NCBI GenBank assembly: GCA_044220635.1
Contig: JBGAQP010000012.1
Location: forward strand, 44,050 to 108,049
DNA: 64,000 bases
Direction of reading: 5' to 3'
Source: JBGAQP01 sp044220635
GTDB lineage: Bacteria; Pseudomonadota; Gammaproteobacteria; Burkholderiales; Usitatibacteraceae
The notes beneath the pieces were generated by a model. That model did not search any database. It saw only the letters and a program-made list of their open reading frames with translations, and had not been told where the DNA came from. The translations under genes and the position numbers were made by a program. This document shows, piece after piece, positions 8,286 through 17,087 of this stretch (positions are counted from its first letter, which is position 1; each line of letters begins with the position of its first letter).

Positions 8286-8888
8286 ATGGACAGGGTGACG
8301 CTGCAGCCCGGCGACGCGCTGCTGGTGGTGGATGTGCAGAACGATTTCGTCACCGGGAGCCTCGCGGTTCCCGGCGGGGCGGAAGTGATCGAGCCGCTGA
8401 ACGAGTGGATCGCCGCGTTCGAGGCACGGGGCCTGCCGATCGTCGCCACGCGCGACTGGCATCCCGTGCGCCACGCCTCGTTCCGGGATCAGGGCGGTCC
8501 CTGGCCGCCGCATTGCGTCGCGGGCACGCCCGGGGCGCAATTCGTTCCGGGCCTCGCCATGCCCGCGGCGGCGCTGCGGGTGTCGAAGGCCACGCGCGCC
8601 GAGGCCGACGCCTATTCGGGCTTCGAGGGCACGGAGCTCGACGCAGCCCTCAAGCGCCTGGGCGTGAAGCGCGTCTTCGTCGGCGGCCTCGCCACGGACT
8701 ACTGCGTGCGCCGCACGGTGGAGGATGCGCTCGCCCGCGGCTACCGCACCTTGGTGCTCGTCGATTCGATCCGCGCGGTCGAGGTGCACCCGGGCGACGG
8801 CGAGAAGGCGCTGCGCTCGATGCTCCGCGCGGGCGCGACCGCCATTTCCCTCGTCGAGCTCGCCGAGGCGGCCGAAGCGAATGGATGA
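8286..8888 (+). CDS. pncA: Nicotinamidase
   Basis: Hydrolyses nicotinamide to nicotinate for NAD salvage. The 200-aa isochorismatase-fold protein has the catalytic triad Asp16 (VVDVQNDF), Lys101 and Cys140 (ATDYC), and metal-site residues Asp57, His59 and His63 (RDWHPVRH). The ATG at 8286 has AGGA about 8 nt upstream; an upstream in-frame ATG at 8238 has none. It overlaps the next gene by 8 bp, which encodes the following enzyme of the same pathway. Confidence 0.92.
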   Translation: MDRVTLQPGDALLVVDVQNDFVTGSLAVPGGAEVIEPLNEWIAAFEARGLPIVATRDWHPVRHASFRDQGGPWPPHCVAGTPGAQFVPGLAMPAAALRVSKATRAEADAYSGFEGTELDAALKRLGVKRVFVGGLATDYCVRRTVEDALARGYRTLVLVDSIRAVEVHPGDGEKALRSMLRAGATAISLVELAEAAEANG

Positions 8889-10245
8889 CCTGCGCCCCGG
8901 GGTGAACGGCCGGGTGGCGGAAGTCCCCGCCCTCCTGACCGACCTCTACGAGCTCACCATGCTCCAGGCCTACTTCGAGCGGGGCATGGGATCGCTCGCC
9001 TCGTTCGAGTTCTTCGTGCGGGCGCTGCCCCCGGCGCGCAACTTCCTCCTCGCCGCCGGGCTCGAGCAGGTGATCGACTACCTCGAGACGCTGCGCTTCT
9101 CGCCCGCCGAGCTCGAATGGCTCCGGGGATCGGGGCGCTTCTCGGCGAAGTTCGTCGACTCGCTCGCGGGCCTTCGCTTCACGGGCGACGTGGACGCGAT
9201 GCCCGAGGGCACCGCGTTCTTCGCCGACGAGCCGATCCTCAGGATCACGGCGCCGATGCGCGAGGCCCAGCTCGTCGAGAGCCGCGTCATGAACCTGCTG
9301 CACTACGGGACGCTCGTCGCCTCGAAGGCGGCGCGCTCGGTGATCGCCGCGAAGGACGGGCTGCTCGTGGACTTCGGCCTGCGGCGCGCCCACGGCGCGG
9401 AAGCCGCGCTCCTCTCCGCGCGCGCCTGCTACCTCGCGGGCTTCACGGGCACGGCGACGGTGGAAGCGGGCCGGCGCTTCGGCATTCCCGTCTTCGGCAC
9501 GATGGCGCACTCGTACGTGCAGGCGCACGGCGACGAGACCGAGGCCTTCCGCGACTTCGCCCTCGCCCAGCCCGAGAACACGGTGCTGCTGATCGACACC
9601 TACGACACCGAGCGCGCGGCGCGCCGCGTCGTGGCCCTCGCCCCCGCGCTCGCCTCGAAGGGCATCGCGATCAGGGGCGTGAGGATCGACAGTGGCGACC
9701 TCGGCTCGCACGCGCGCAAGGTGCGCGCGATCCTCGACCGCGGCGGGCTCGAGTCGGTCACGATCTTCGCGAGCGGCAACCTCGACGAGTGGCGCCTCGC
9801 ACAGCTTCGCGCCGAGGGCGCTCCCATCGACGGCTTCGGCATCGGCACGCGCATGAACACCTCGGCCGACGCCCCCTACCTCGACTGCGCCTACAAGCTG
9901 CAGGAGTACGAGGGCAAGCCCCGGCGCAAGCGCTCCGAGGGCAAGGCCACCTGGCCGGGTCGCAAGCAGGTCTTCCGACGCTACGGCGCCGACGGGTGCT
10001 TCCACGAGGACGTCCTCGCGCTCGCGCAGGAGCCCGCGTTCGGCGAGCCGCTGCTCGTCCCCGCCATGCGCGGCGGGCAGGCGCTCGCCCCGCGCCCCGC
10101 GCTCGGCGAGTCGCGCGATCACGCGGGCCGCCAGATCGCGCGCCTTCCCGCGCGCCTGCGCTCGCTGGAGGCGGCCGAGCCCTACCGCGTCGAGGTGAGC
10201 GAGCCGCTGCGCTCGCTCGCCGCCGAGATCGACGCGCGCAGCTGA
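8881..10245 (+). CDS. pncB: Nicotinate phosphoribosyltransferase
   Basis: Makes nicotinate mononucleotide from nicotinate and PRPP with ATP hydrolysis. The 454-aa product has the family N-terminus LLTDLYELTMLQAY (19-32), RRAHG (168-172), His210 in GTMAHS (the phosphorylated histidine) and the RIDSGDL phosphate site. The start overlaps nicotinamidase by 8 bp, so the two steps from nicotinamide are coupled. The C-terminal part (from about 340) is lysine/arginine-rich and ends in a short Ala/Arg tail. Confidence 0.93.
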   Translation: MDDLRPGVNGRVAEVPALLTDLYELTMLQAYFERGMGSLASFEFFVRALPPARNFLLAAGLEQVIDYLETLRFSPAELEWLRGSGRFSAKFVDSLAGLRFTGDVDAMPEGTAFFADEPILRITAPMREAQLVESRVMNLLHYGTLVASKAARSVIAAKDGLLVDFGLRRAHGAEAALLSARACYLAGFTGTATVEAGRRFGIPVFGTMAHSYVQAHGDETEAFRDFALAQPENTVLLIDTYDTERAARRVVALAPALASKGIAIRGVRIDSGDLGSHARKVRAILDRGGLESVTIFASGNLDEWRLAQLRAEGAPIDGFGIGTRMNTSADAPYLDCAYKLQEYEGKPRRKRSEGKATWPGRKQVFRRYGADGCFHEDVLALAQEPAFGEPLLVPAMRGGQALAPRPALGESRDHAGRQIARLPARLRSLEAAEPYRVEVSEPLRSLAAEIDARS

Positions 10246-10280
10246 GGCGCGGGCCTTCCGCCCGGGGAGATCCGACGGCG

Positions 10281-11285
10281 ATGGGCAAGAGCGCGCTCGA
10301 GGCGAAGGTCGCCTTCCTCTCCTCCCCCGAGGGCTATCCGGACGGGACCACCGCCGTCGCGACGGTGGAAACGCACATGTCCTGGGTGTTCCTCACGGAC
10401 TCGCACGCCTGGAAGCTGAAGAAGCCCTTCCGCCTCGATCACCACGACCTGTCCTCGGCCGCCGCGCGCCGCGAGCACTGCCTGCTCGAGGTGCGCCTCA
10501 ACCGGCGCCTGAGCGAGGGCGTCTACCTCGACGTGGTGGCGCTCGCCGAGGACGAGGCGGGGCGCCTCGCGCTCGGGGGCCCGGGAACCGCCGTGGACTG
10601 GCTCGTGAAGATGCGCCGGCTCCCCGCCGAGCGCATGCTCGATGCGCTGGTCCGAGCGCACGCGTTGCGCGTCGACGACGTGAAGCGGGTGGTGCGCCTG
10701 CTCGGGCACTTCTACCGGCAGGGGCCGCGGCCCTCCGTCGAGCCGCGCGATTTCCGTGCGCGCATCGCCGCGGGCATCGAGGAGAACTGCCGCGAGCTCG
10801 GGCTCGCCGAGTACCGGATGCCGCGCGGGCAGGTGGAGGCGATCGCCGCGCTCCAGCGCGCGTTCCTCGCGCGCGAGGGCTCGGTCTTCGACGAGCGCGC
10901 CGCCTCCGGGCGCATCGTCGAGGGCCACGGCGACCTCCGGCCCGAGCACGTCTGCCTCGAGCCCCGGCCGCAGATCATCGACTGCCTCGAGTTCTCGAAG
11001 GAACTGCGCACGCTCGATGCCGCCGAGGAGCTCGCCTTCCTCGCGCTCGAATGCGAACGTCTCGGCGCCCCGGGGCTTCGCCACGTGATCTTCGCGGCCT
11101 ACGCGGAGGCCACGGGCGACCGCCCGCCCGAGCCGCTCGTCGACTTCTACCAGGCCTACCACGCGATGGTGCGCGCGAAGCTCGCGGCCTGGCACCTTCG
11201 CGACCCGCACCTGCGCCTGCTCCCGCGCTGGCCCGCGCAGGCGCGCCAATACCTCCTCCTCGCCCGCGACCACCTCGGAAAATAG
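10281..11285 (+). CDS. Aminoglycoside-phosphotransferase-fold kinase-like protein (short paralog)
   Basis: A 334-aa protein of the APH/choline-kinase fold. VETHMSW and WKLKKPF (about 29-50) form the nucleotide lobe; HGDLRPEH (216-223) is the catalytic-loop equivalent and Asp234 in IIDCLEF the metal-binding Asp. In the catalytic loop the usual Asn is replaced by His223. It is clearly related to the N-terminal half of the 13317-14945 product, but lacks the second, P-loop kinase domain. It is third in the pncA-pncB unit. The substrate is unknown. Its last three codons and stop (Leu-Gly-Lys-TAG) lie inside a palindromic repeat. Confidence 0.8.
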   Translation: MGKSALEAKVAFLSSPEGYPDGTTAVATVETHMSWVFLTDSHAWKLKKPFRLDHHDLSSAAARREHCLLEVRLNRRLSEGVYLDVVALAEDEAGRLALGGPGTAVDWLVKMRRLPAERMLDALVRAHALRVDDVKRVVRLLGHFYRQGPRPSVEPRDFRARIAAGIEENCRELGLAEYRMPRGQVEAIAALQRAFLAREGSVFDERAASGRIVEGHGDLRPEHVCLEPRPQIIDCLEFSKELRTLDAAEELAFLALECERLGAPGLRHVIFAAYAEATGDRPPEPLVDFYQAYHAMVRAKLAAWHLRDPHLRLLPRWPAQARQYLLLARDHLGK

Positions 11286-11371
11286 GGACAGTCCCCATTT
11301 TTTCTCTGTAACAATCGGGCGCCCACCGGATTGTTACAAGGCAAAAATGGGGACTGTCCCTATTTTCCGAG
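11274..11371. repeat. 98-bp nested palindrome between convergent genes
   Basis: A perfect 29-bp inverted repeat (11274-11302 and 11343-11371) containing GGGACAGTCCCCATTTTT encloses a second perfect 10-bp inverted repeat, TGTAACAATC (11307-11316) / GATTGTTACA (11329-11338). The outer ends encode Leu-Gly-Lys-stop for both neighbouring genes. It can form a very stable hairpin on either strand and may serve as a bidirectional terminator. Same architecture as 17017-17086. Confidence 0.9.
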
Positions 11372-12349
11372 CAGGTCGACGAGGGAGCCGCCGGAGTGCA
11401 GGCGCGCGATGGCTTCGGCGAAGAGGGGTGCGGCCGGGAGGGTGACGAGGCGGGAGGCCGCCTTCGGGTCGCCGAGGCGGCCCGCGGCGATGGTGTCGGT
11501 CACCACGAGACTCTCGAGCGGGCAGTTCGCGAGCACCGCGTTCGCCTCGCCCGCGAATACGCCGTGGGTGGCGGCCGCGTGAACGGCCTTCGCGCCGTGC
11601 GCGAGGCAGGCGCGCGCCGCGCGATCGACCGTGTGGCCCGCGCTGATGAGGTCGTCGACGATGATCGCGACCCTGCCGTCGACCTCGCCCACGAGCGCGT
11701 CGCCGCTCACCACGCCGCCGGCGCGGTACTTCTCCGCGAAGGCCGCGGCGACCGGCCGGCCGAGCTTGCGCGCGAGGCGCTGGCGGAAGGCTTCGGCTCG
11801 CTTGATGCCGCCCGCGTCCGGCGAGACGACGGCGATCTCCTCGCCCGGGAGATGGCGTGCGGCGAAGTGCTCGACGAAGAGGGAATTCGCCTCGAGGTTC
11901 TCCGCGCGGATGCGAAACGCGTTCTGGTAGGCGGCGAGGTTGTGCACGTCCATCGTCACCACGCCGTCCGCGCCCACCGCCTCGAAGAGCCCCGCCACGT
12001 AGCGCGTGGTCACCGGATCGCGGCTCTGGCTCTTGCGGTCCTTGCGCTCGTAGGCGAGGTAGGGGACGACCGCGGTCACGCGCGCCGCGCCGGCGTCCTT
12101 CAGCGCGCCGAGGAAGAAGAGCAGGCGCACGAGCTTGTCGTTCACGCTCGCCCCGGGCTCGGCGTAGAGCGAGTGCACGGCGAACACGTCGCGCCCGCGG
12201 ACGCTCGCGAGCGGCCGCGCCTTGTGCTCGCCATCCTCGAACTCGCGCTCCTCGTGGGGCGCGAGCCCGATGCCCAGGTGCGCGGCGATCGCCTCGCCGA
12301 AGCGCCGGCTCGCGCCCAGGGCGAAGAGGAGCGGCTCAGTGGACCTCAC
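11360..12349 (-). CDS. Ribose-phosphate pyrophosphokinase-like protein
   Basis: A Prs-family protein (329 aa), predicted to make PRPP from ribose-5-phosphate and ATP. ERKDRKSQSRDPVT (101-114) matches the flexible ATP loop, DVH (134-136) gives the metal-binding His, and VAIIVDDLISAGHT (227-240) is the ribose-5-phosphate/PRPP loop. Departures from housekeeping Prs, such as DVHNLAAYQ in place of the usual DLHAxQIQGFF, mark it as a divergent second copy. A GTG start is supported by GGAGG 7 nt upstream and overlaps the DHH gene by 14 bp. PRPP would feed the PncB and PRTase of the island. Confidence 0.8.
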   Translation of the reverse strand: MRSTEPLLFALGASRRFGEAIAAHLGIGLAPHEEREFEDGEHKARPLASVRGRDVFAVHSLYAEPGASVNDKLVRLLFFLGALKDAGAARVTAVVPYLAYERKDRKSQSRDPVTTRYVAGLFEAVGADGVVTMDVHNLAAYQNAFRIRAENLEANSLFVEHFAARHLPGEEIAVVSPDAGGIKRAEAFRQRLARKLGRPVAAAFAEKYRAGGVVSGDALVGEVDGRVAIIVDDLISAGHTVDRAARACLAHGAKAVHAAATHGVFAGEANAVLANCPLESLVVTDTIAAGRLGDPKAASRLVTLPAAPLFAEAIARLHSGGSLVDLLGK

Positions 12350-13310
12350 GGGCCGCCTCCGCCCAGAATCGGTGATACTCGCCGAGGAATTCCTCGATCC
12401 GCGCGGGGTCCAGGTGGTCGATGCCCGCGGCGAGCGCCCTGCCCCCGCCGGTCGGGTACCTGCGGCACAGCGCCGCGGCGGAGCCCCGGCCGCGCGGCGA
12501 ACGCACGCTGATCGTGTAGCCGCCCGCGCCGTTGGGCACCAGCACCGCGTGGGCGCGCCCGGCGTCGTCGGTGGCGAGCGCGTTGGCGTATTCCCCGATC
12601 ACGCGCCGGCCCCAGGGCGCGTCGGGCAGGAGCCAGGCGTCGCCGCCGTCGTGCTCCCGCAACGGCGGCACGGCCCGCGCGAGGGCGAGGTCGGTCTCGC
12701 GGCCCTTGGCGAGGCGCGCGACGAGCGGCTCCTCGTCGAGCAGGCGCAGCGGGTCCTCGTAGCGGTGGATCACGTGGTAGAGGTCGATGGGCTGGACGAG
12801 CTGGTCGTCGCTGCGCTCGCCGTAGGCGTTGTAGTTGAGGCACTTGCCGAGCAGCCGCAGGCGCGCCACGCGGCCGGCGTCGAGGCCCAGGCCCGAGGCG
12901 AGCGAGCGCGCGGAGTCCTCGAGGTTGTCCCCGAAGGCGGCGACGACCGCCCAGGGGCGGTAGCGGCCGCCGAGCTCGCGGTCCACGAGCATGCTCGTGC
13001 ACACCTCGCCCGACTCGTCGATCGCGGCCCGCAGCCCCGGGTGCGAGGGAATCGCGCCCGCGTAATGGTGATCGAACCAGCGCAGCTTCACGCCCCGGGC
13101 GAGCAGCGATTCGAGCGCCGCGCGGTTGCGCTCGAGCGAGATGTCGAGGACGGTCACCTCGTCGCCCGCGCCGGCCTGCACGCGCTCGAGCAGCGCGATC
13201 TCGCGCTTGAGGCCCGTGACGAGCTCGGTCGCGGCGGGCTCGGCGAGGCGCAGCTGGTGCAGCGCGCACAGTCCGTCCGCGTCCCCGTTGAAGACATCGA
13301 TGCGGCGCAT
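12336..13310 (-). CDS. DHH-superfamily phosphoesterase
   Basis: A 324-aa protein with the DHH metal motifs FNGDADGLCA (residues 7-16) and FDHH (77-80), and a C-terminal GGGRALAAG segment resembling the DHHA1 substrate site. Families with this fold hydrolyse short oligonucleotides, cyclic dinucleotides or 3'-phosphoadenosine phosphate; which applies is not clear. Its operon partners are kinase-like and PRPP-forming proteins, which favours a nucleotide substrate. ATG at 13310 lies 6 bp after the preceding gene; its end overlaps the Prs-like gene. Confidence 0.82.
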   Translation of the reverse strand: MRRIDVFNGDADGLCALHQLRLAEPAATELVTGLKREIALLERVQAGAGDEVTVLDISLERNRAALESLLARGVKLRWFDHHYAGAIPSHPGLRAAIDESGEVCTSMLVDRELGGRYRPWAVVAAFGDNLEDSARSLASGLGLDAGRVARLRLLGKCLNYNAYGERSDDQLVQPIDLYHVIHRYEDPLRLLDEEPLVARLAKGRETDLALARAVPPLREHDGGDAWLLPDAPWGRRVIGEYANALATDDAGRAHAVLVPNGAGGYTISVRSPRGRGSAAALCRRYPTGGGRALAAGIDHLDPARIEEFLGEYHRFWAEAAREVH

Positions 13311-13316
13311 GGTCGC

Positions 13317-14945
13317 TCAGCTCGCGGCGAGACCCAGCCGCGCGGCGAGCGAGGGCACCGCGCCCGGGGGAAGCGCGCCCTCGGATTCGGTCTCGATGAA
13401 GACCGTGGACTCGAGCTCGTCCTCGGCGAGGGGCTCGAGGCGGCCGAGCTGGTTCTCGAGGATCGCGAGGCCCGCTTCCGAGGCATCCGAGCCCTCGCGC
13501 TCGCGCCTCTCCACGCGCCGGCGAAGCTCCGCCTCCGGGGCCCCGCAGGCGACGATCGCGAAGGCCGCGCCGTGGTCCCCGGCGATCTCGCGGAAGAATT
13601 CCCGCCGCGAGCGCTCGAGGAAGGCCGCGTCGACGATCGCGGGATAGCCCTGGGCAAGCACCTCGCCCGCGATGTGGGCGAGCTGCGAGTACGTGCGGTC
13701 GGTCTCCTGCGCGCCGTAGAGGCCGGCGCCCGTGGGCGAGGCCGTGCGCGCGAGGGCGTCGAGCCCGTGCAGGCGCTTCCTCTCGACGTCCGAGCGGGCC
13801 CGCACGGCGCCGAGGGATTCGAGCAGCGCCTGCGAGACCGTGGTCTTTCCCGAGCCCGAAAGCCCGTGCATCACCACGAGGGCCGCGGGCTGCGGCTGGC
13901 CGAGGTGGCGCGCGAGCTTCAGGTGCGCGCGGTACGCACGGGCGCTGCGCTCGCGCTCGAGGGCGTTGGCGTCGGCCTGGTGCGCGCGGATGCAGTCGAC
14001 CTTGGCGCGCACCATGGCGCGGTAGACGAGGTAGAAGCGAAGCACCCCGAGGCCGCCGTAGTCGCCCGTCGCCTCGAGGTAGCCGTTGAGCAGCCGCCAG
14101 GCGAAGCGCGGCAGCGAATGGTGCTCGAGGTCCATCACCGGGAAGGCGAGGTCGGCCATCACGTCGATCCAGCGCAGCGACTCGTTGAACTCGATCGCGT
14201 CGAACACGACGGGCTCGCCCTCGACGAGGGTGACGTTGCCCAGGTGGAGGTCGCCGTGGCACTCGCGCACGAACCCCTCGCGCTTGCGGCGCGCGAAGTC
14301 CCCGGCGAGCGAGGCCCCGGAGTAGCGCGTGCGCTCGCGCAGCTCCCGGCGCAGCGCCCGCGTGGATTCGGAATCGTCGAGCGCGTCGACCTGGGTGAAG
14401 TTCGCGAGCGCGTCGGCGAGCACCTGCTCGGCGGAGCCGAAGGCGAGCGAGGCGCCCGCGCGCTCGACCCGCGCGTGGAAGCCCGCGACCGCGCGCGCGA
14501 GCCGGTCGATGTGGCCCGCCTCGAGCCGGCCCTCGCGCGCCATGCGCCCGAGGAGCGCCTCCTGCGGGAAACGGCGCATGCGCACCGCGTACTCGATCGC
14601 CGGGCCCGCGCCGCCGAGGACGGGCGAGGCGGCCGTTCCCGTGATCGCGACCACGTCGAGGTAGAGCGCCGGGGCGGTGCGGCGGTTGAGCCGAAGCTCT
14701 TCCTCGCAGAAGTGGCGCCGCGCCTCGAGCGTTGCGAAATCGACGAAGCCCAGGCTCACGGGCTTCTTGACCTTGTAGGCGAAGTCGCCGGCGAGCAGGA
14801 CCCAGGAGATGTGGGTCTCGAGGAGCTCGACCCGAGCGACGGGATGGGGATAGGCGGCGGGATTGAGCAGCCCCTCCACGAGCCGCGCGCTGGCGGACGG
14901 GGGGACCGGTGCGGCGGCGGCGGGCGCCGCCTTCTCGATGCTCAT
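13317..14945 (-). CDS. APH-fold kinase fused to a P-loop (AAA_33-type) kinase
   Basis: Two domains in 542 aa. Residues about 20-345 are an aminoglycoside-phosphotransferase-like fold with HGDLHLGN (230-237) and Asp249 in VVFDAIEF, here with canonical catalytic residues. Residues about 355-520 form a small P-loop kinase with Walker A HGLSGSGKT (about 360-368). The substrates are unknown. The shorter protein at 10281-11285 is a paralog of the first domain. The start is uncertain: ATG at 14945 is chosen, but an in-frame TTG at 14951 sits at a better distance from a GGAG. It probably belongs to the groEL operon. Confidence 0.8.
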   Translation of the reverse strand: MSIEKAAPAAAAPVPPSASARLVEGLLNPAAYPHPVARVELLETHISWVLLAGDFAYKVKKPVSLGFVDFATLEARRHFCEEELRLNRRTAPALYLDVVAITGTAASPVLGGAGPAIEYAVRMRRFPQEALLGRMAREGRLEAGHIDRLARAVAGFHARVERAGASLAFGSAEQVLADALANFTQVDALDDSESTRALRRELRERTRYSGASLAGDFARRKREGFVRECHGDLHLGNVTLVEGEPVVFDAIEFNESLRWIDVMADLAFPVMDLEHHSLPRFAWRLLNGYLEATGDYGGLGVLRFYLVYRAMVRAKVDCIRAHQADANALERERSARAYRAHLKLARHLGQPQPAALVVMHGLSGSGKTTVSQALLESLGAVRARSDVERKRLHGLDALARTASPTGAGLYGAQETDRTYSQLAHIAGEVLAQGYPAIVDAAFLERSRREFFREIAGDHGAAFAIVACGAPEAELRRRVERREREGSDASEAGLAILENQLGRLEPLAEDELESTVFIETESEGALPPGAVPSLAARLGLAAS

Positions 14946-15002
14946 GGCCAAGCGATGCTCCGCCGGGCCGGGGGCGCGTGCGCGCGCCCCGGGCCTCGAC
15001 TC

Positions 15003-15319
15003 CTAGTGCTCCTCGATGCGGGGGACGTTGTCCTCCGCGGGGGCGGCCGTGTCCGGGTCGATCCAGTCGGAGAGCCCGATCTCGGCCTCGGCCTCCTCCA
15101 GGGTCTCGCCCGGCTCGATCGCCTCCTCGTCGACCGAGCGCTGGTCCTCGATGGCCTCGACGTAGGTCGCGTAGGGCCCGCGCTCGCGCCCGTCACCGTA
15201 CACGAGGTAAATCCCGTCGGGCCGCTCGACGACGCGCGCGTCCTCGATCTCGGCCGTGGTCTCGGGGATGGCTTGGGGATTGTGCCGCGCTCCCATGTCT
15301 CTCTTCTCCCGTTGTGCGT

Positions 15320-15323
<4 letters not shown>
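15003..15323 (-). CDS. Acidic protein of unknown function, coupled to groEL
   Basis: A 106-aa soluble protein, strongly acidic in its C-terminal half (EEAIEPGETLEEAEAEIG). I do not recognise the family; a compact beta-rich core is suggested at DGIYLVYGDGRERGPYATYV (about residues 36-55), and it ends in DNVPRIEEH. The ATG at 15323 overlaps the groEL stop (ATGA) and has GGAGG 5-6 nt upstream inside groEL, so translation is coupled to the chaperonin; a second ATG at 15296 is possible. It could be a cofactor or client of the divergent GroEL, but nothing in the sequence shows that. Confidence 0.7.
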
Positions 15324-16936
<1,613 letters not shown>

Positions 16937-16985
16937 TTTTCCCGACCCTCCAAGGGTCAGGCTACGCCGCCACGGCCTGCATCAC

Positions 16986-16999
16986 TTGACCCGCGTCAA
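16986..16999 (-). promoter_or_regulatory. FNR-like box before groEL
   Basis: TTGACCCGCGTCAA, centred 56 bp before the groEL GTG. On the minus strand TAGCCT (16959-16964) lies 28.5 bp from the centre, the same place as TAGTGT before pncA. It would drive groEL and the four genes that follow on the same strand. Confidence 0.6.
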
Positions 17000-17016
17000 C
17001 GCCCCGCAAATGCCGT

Positions 17017-17086
17017 AAATGGGGACAGTCCCCATTTAAGCGCTGTAACCTGGATTACAGGGATTAAATGGGGACTGTCCCCATTT
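17017..17086. repeat. 70-bp nested palindrome between nrdA and groEL
   Basis: A perfect 23-bp inverted repeat (17017-17039 / 17064-17086) built on ATGGGGACAGTCCCCAT encloses CTGTAA-cctgga-TTACAG (17043-17060). Outer and inner sequences are related to those of 11274-11371. It begins 1 bp after the nrdA stop codon and probably terminates nrdA. Confidence 0.9.
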
Positions 17087-17087
17087 T

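Noticed and set aside
11274..11371. Palindrome as a small insertion sequence or MITE with target duplication
   Set aside because: No transposase and no direct target repeats seen; kept as a palindromic repeat only.
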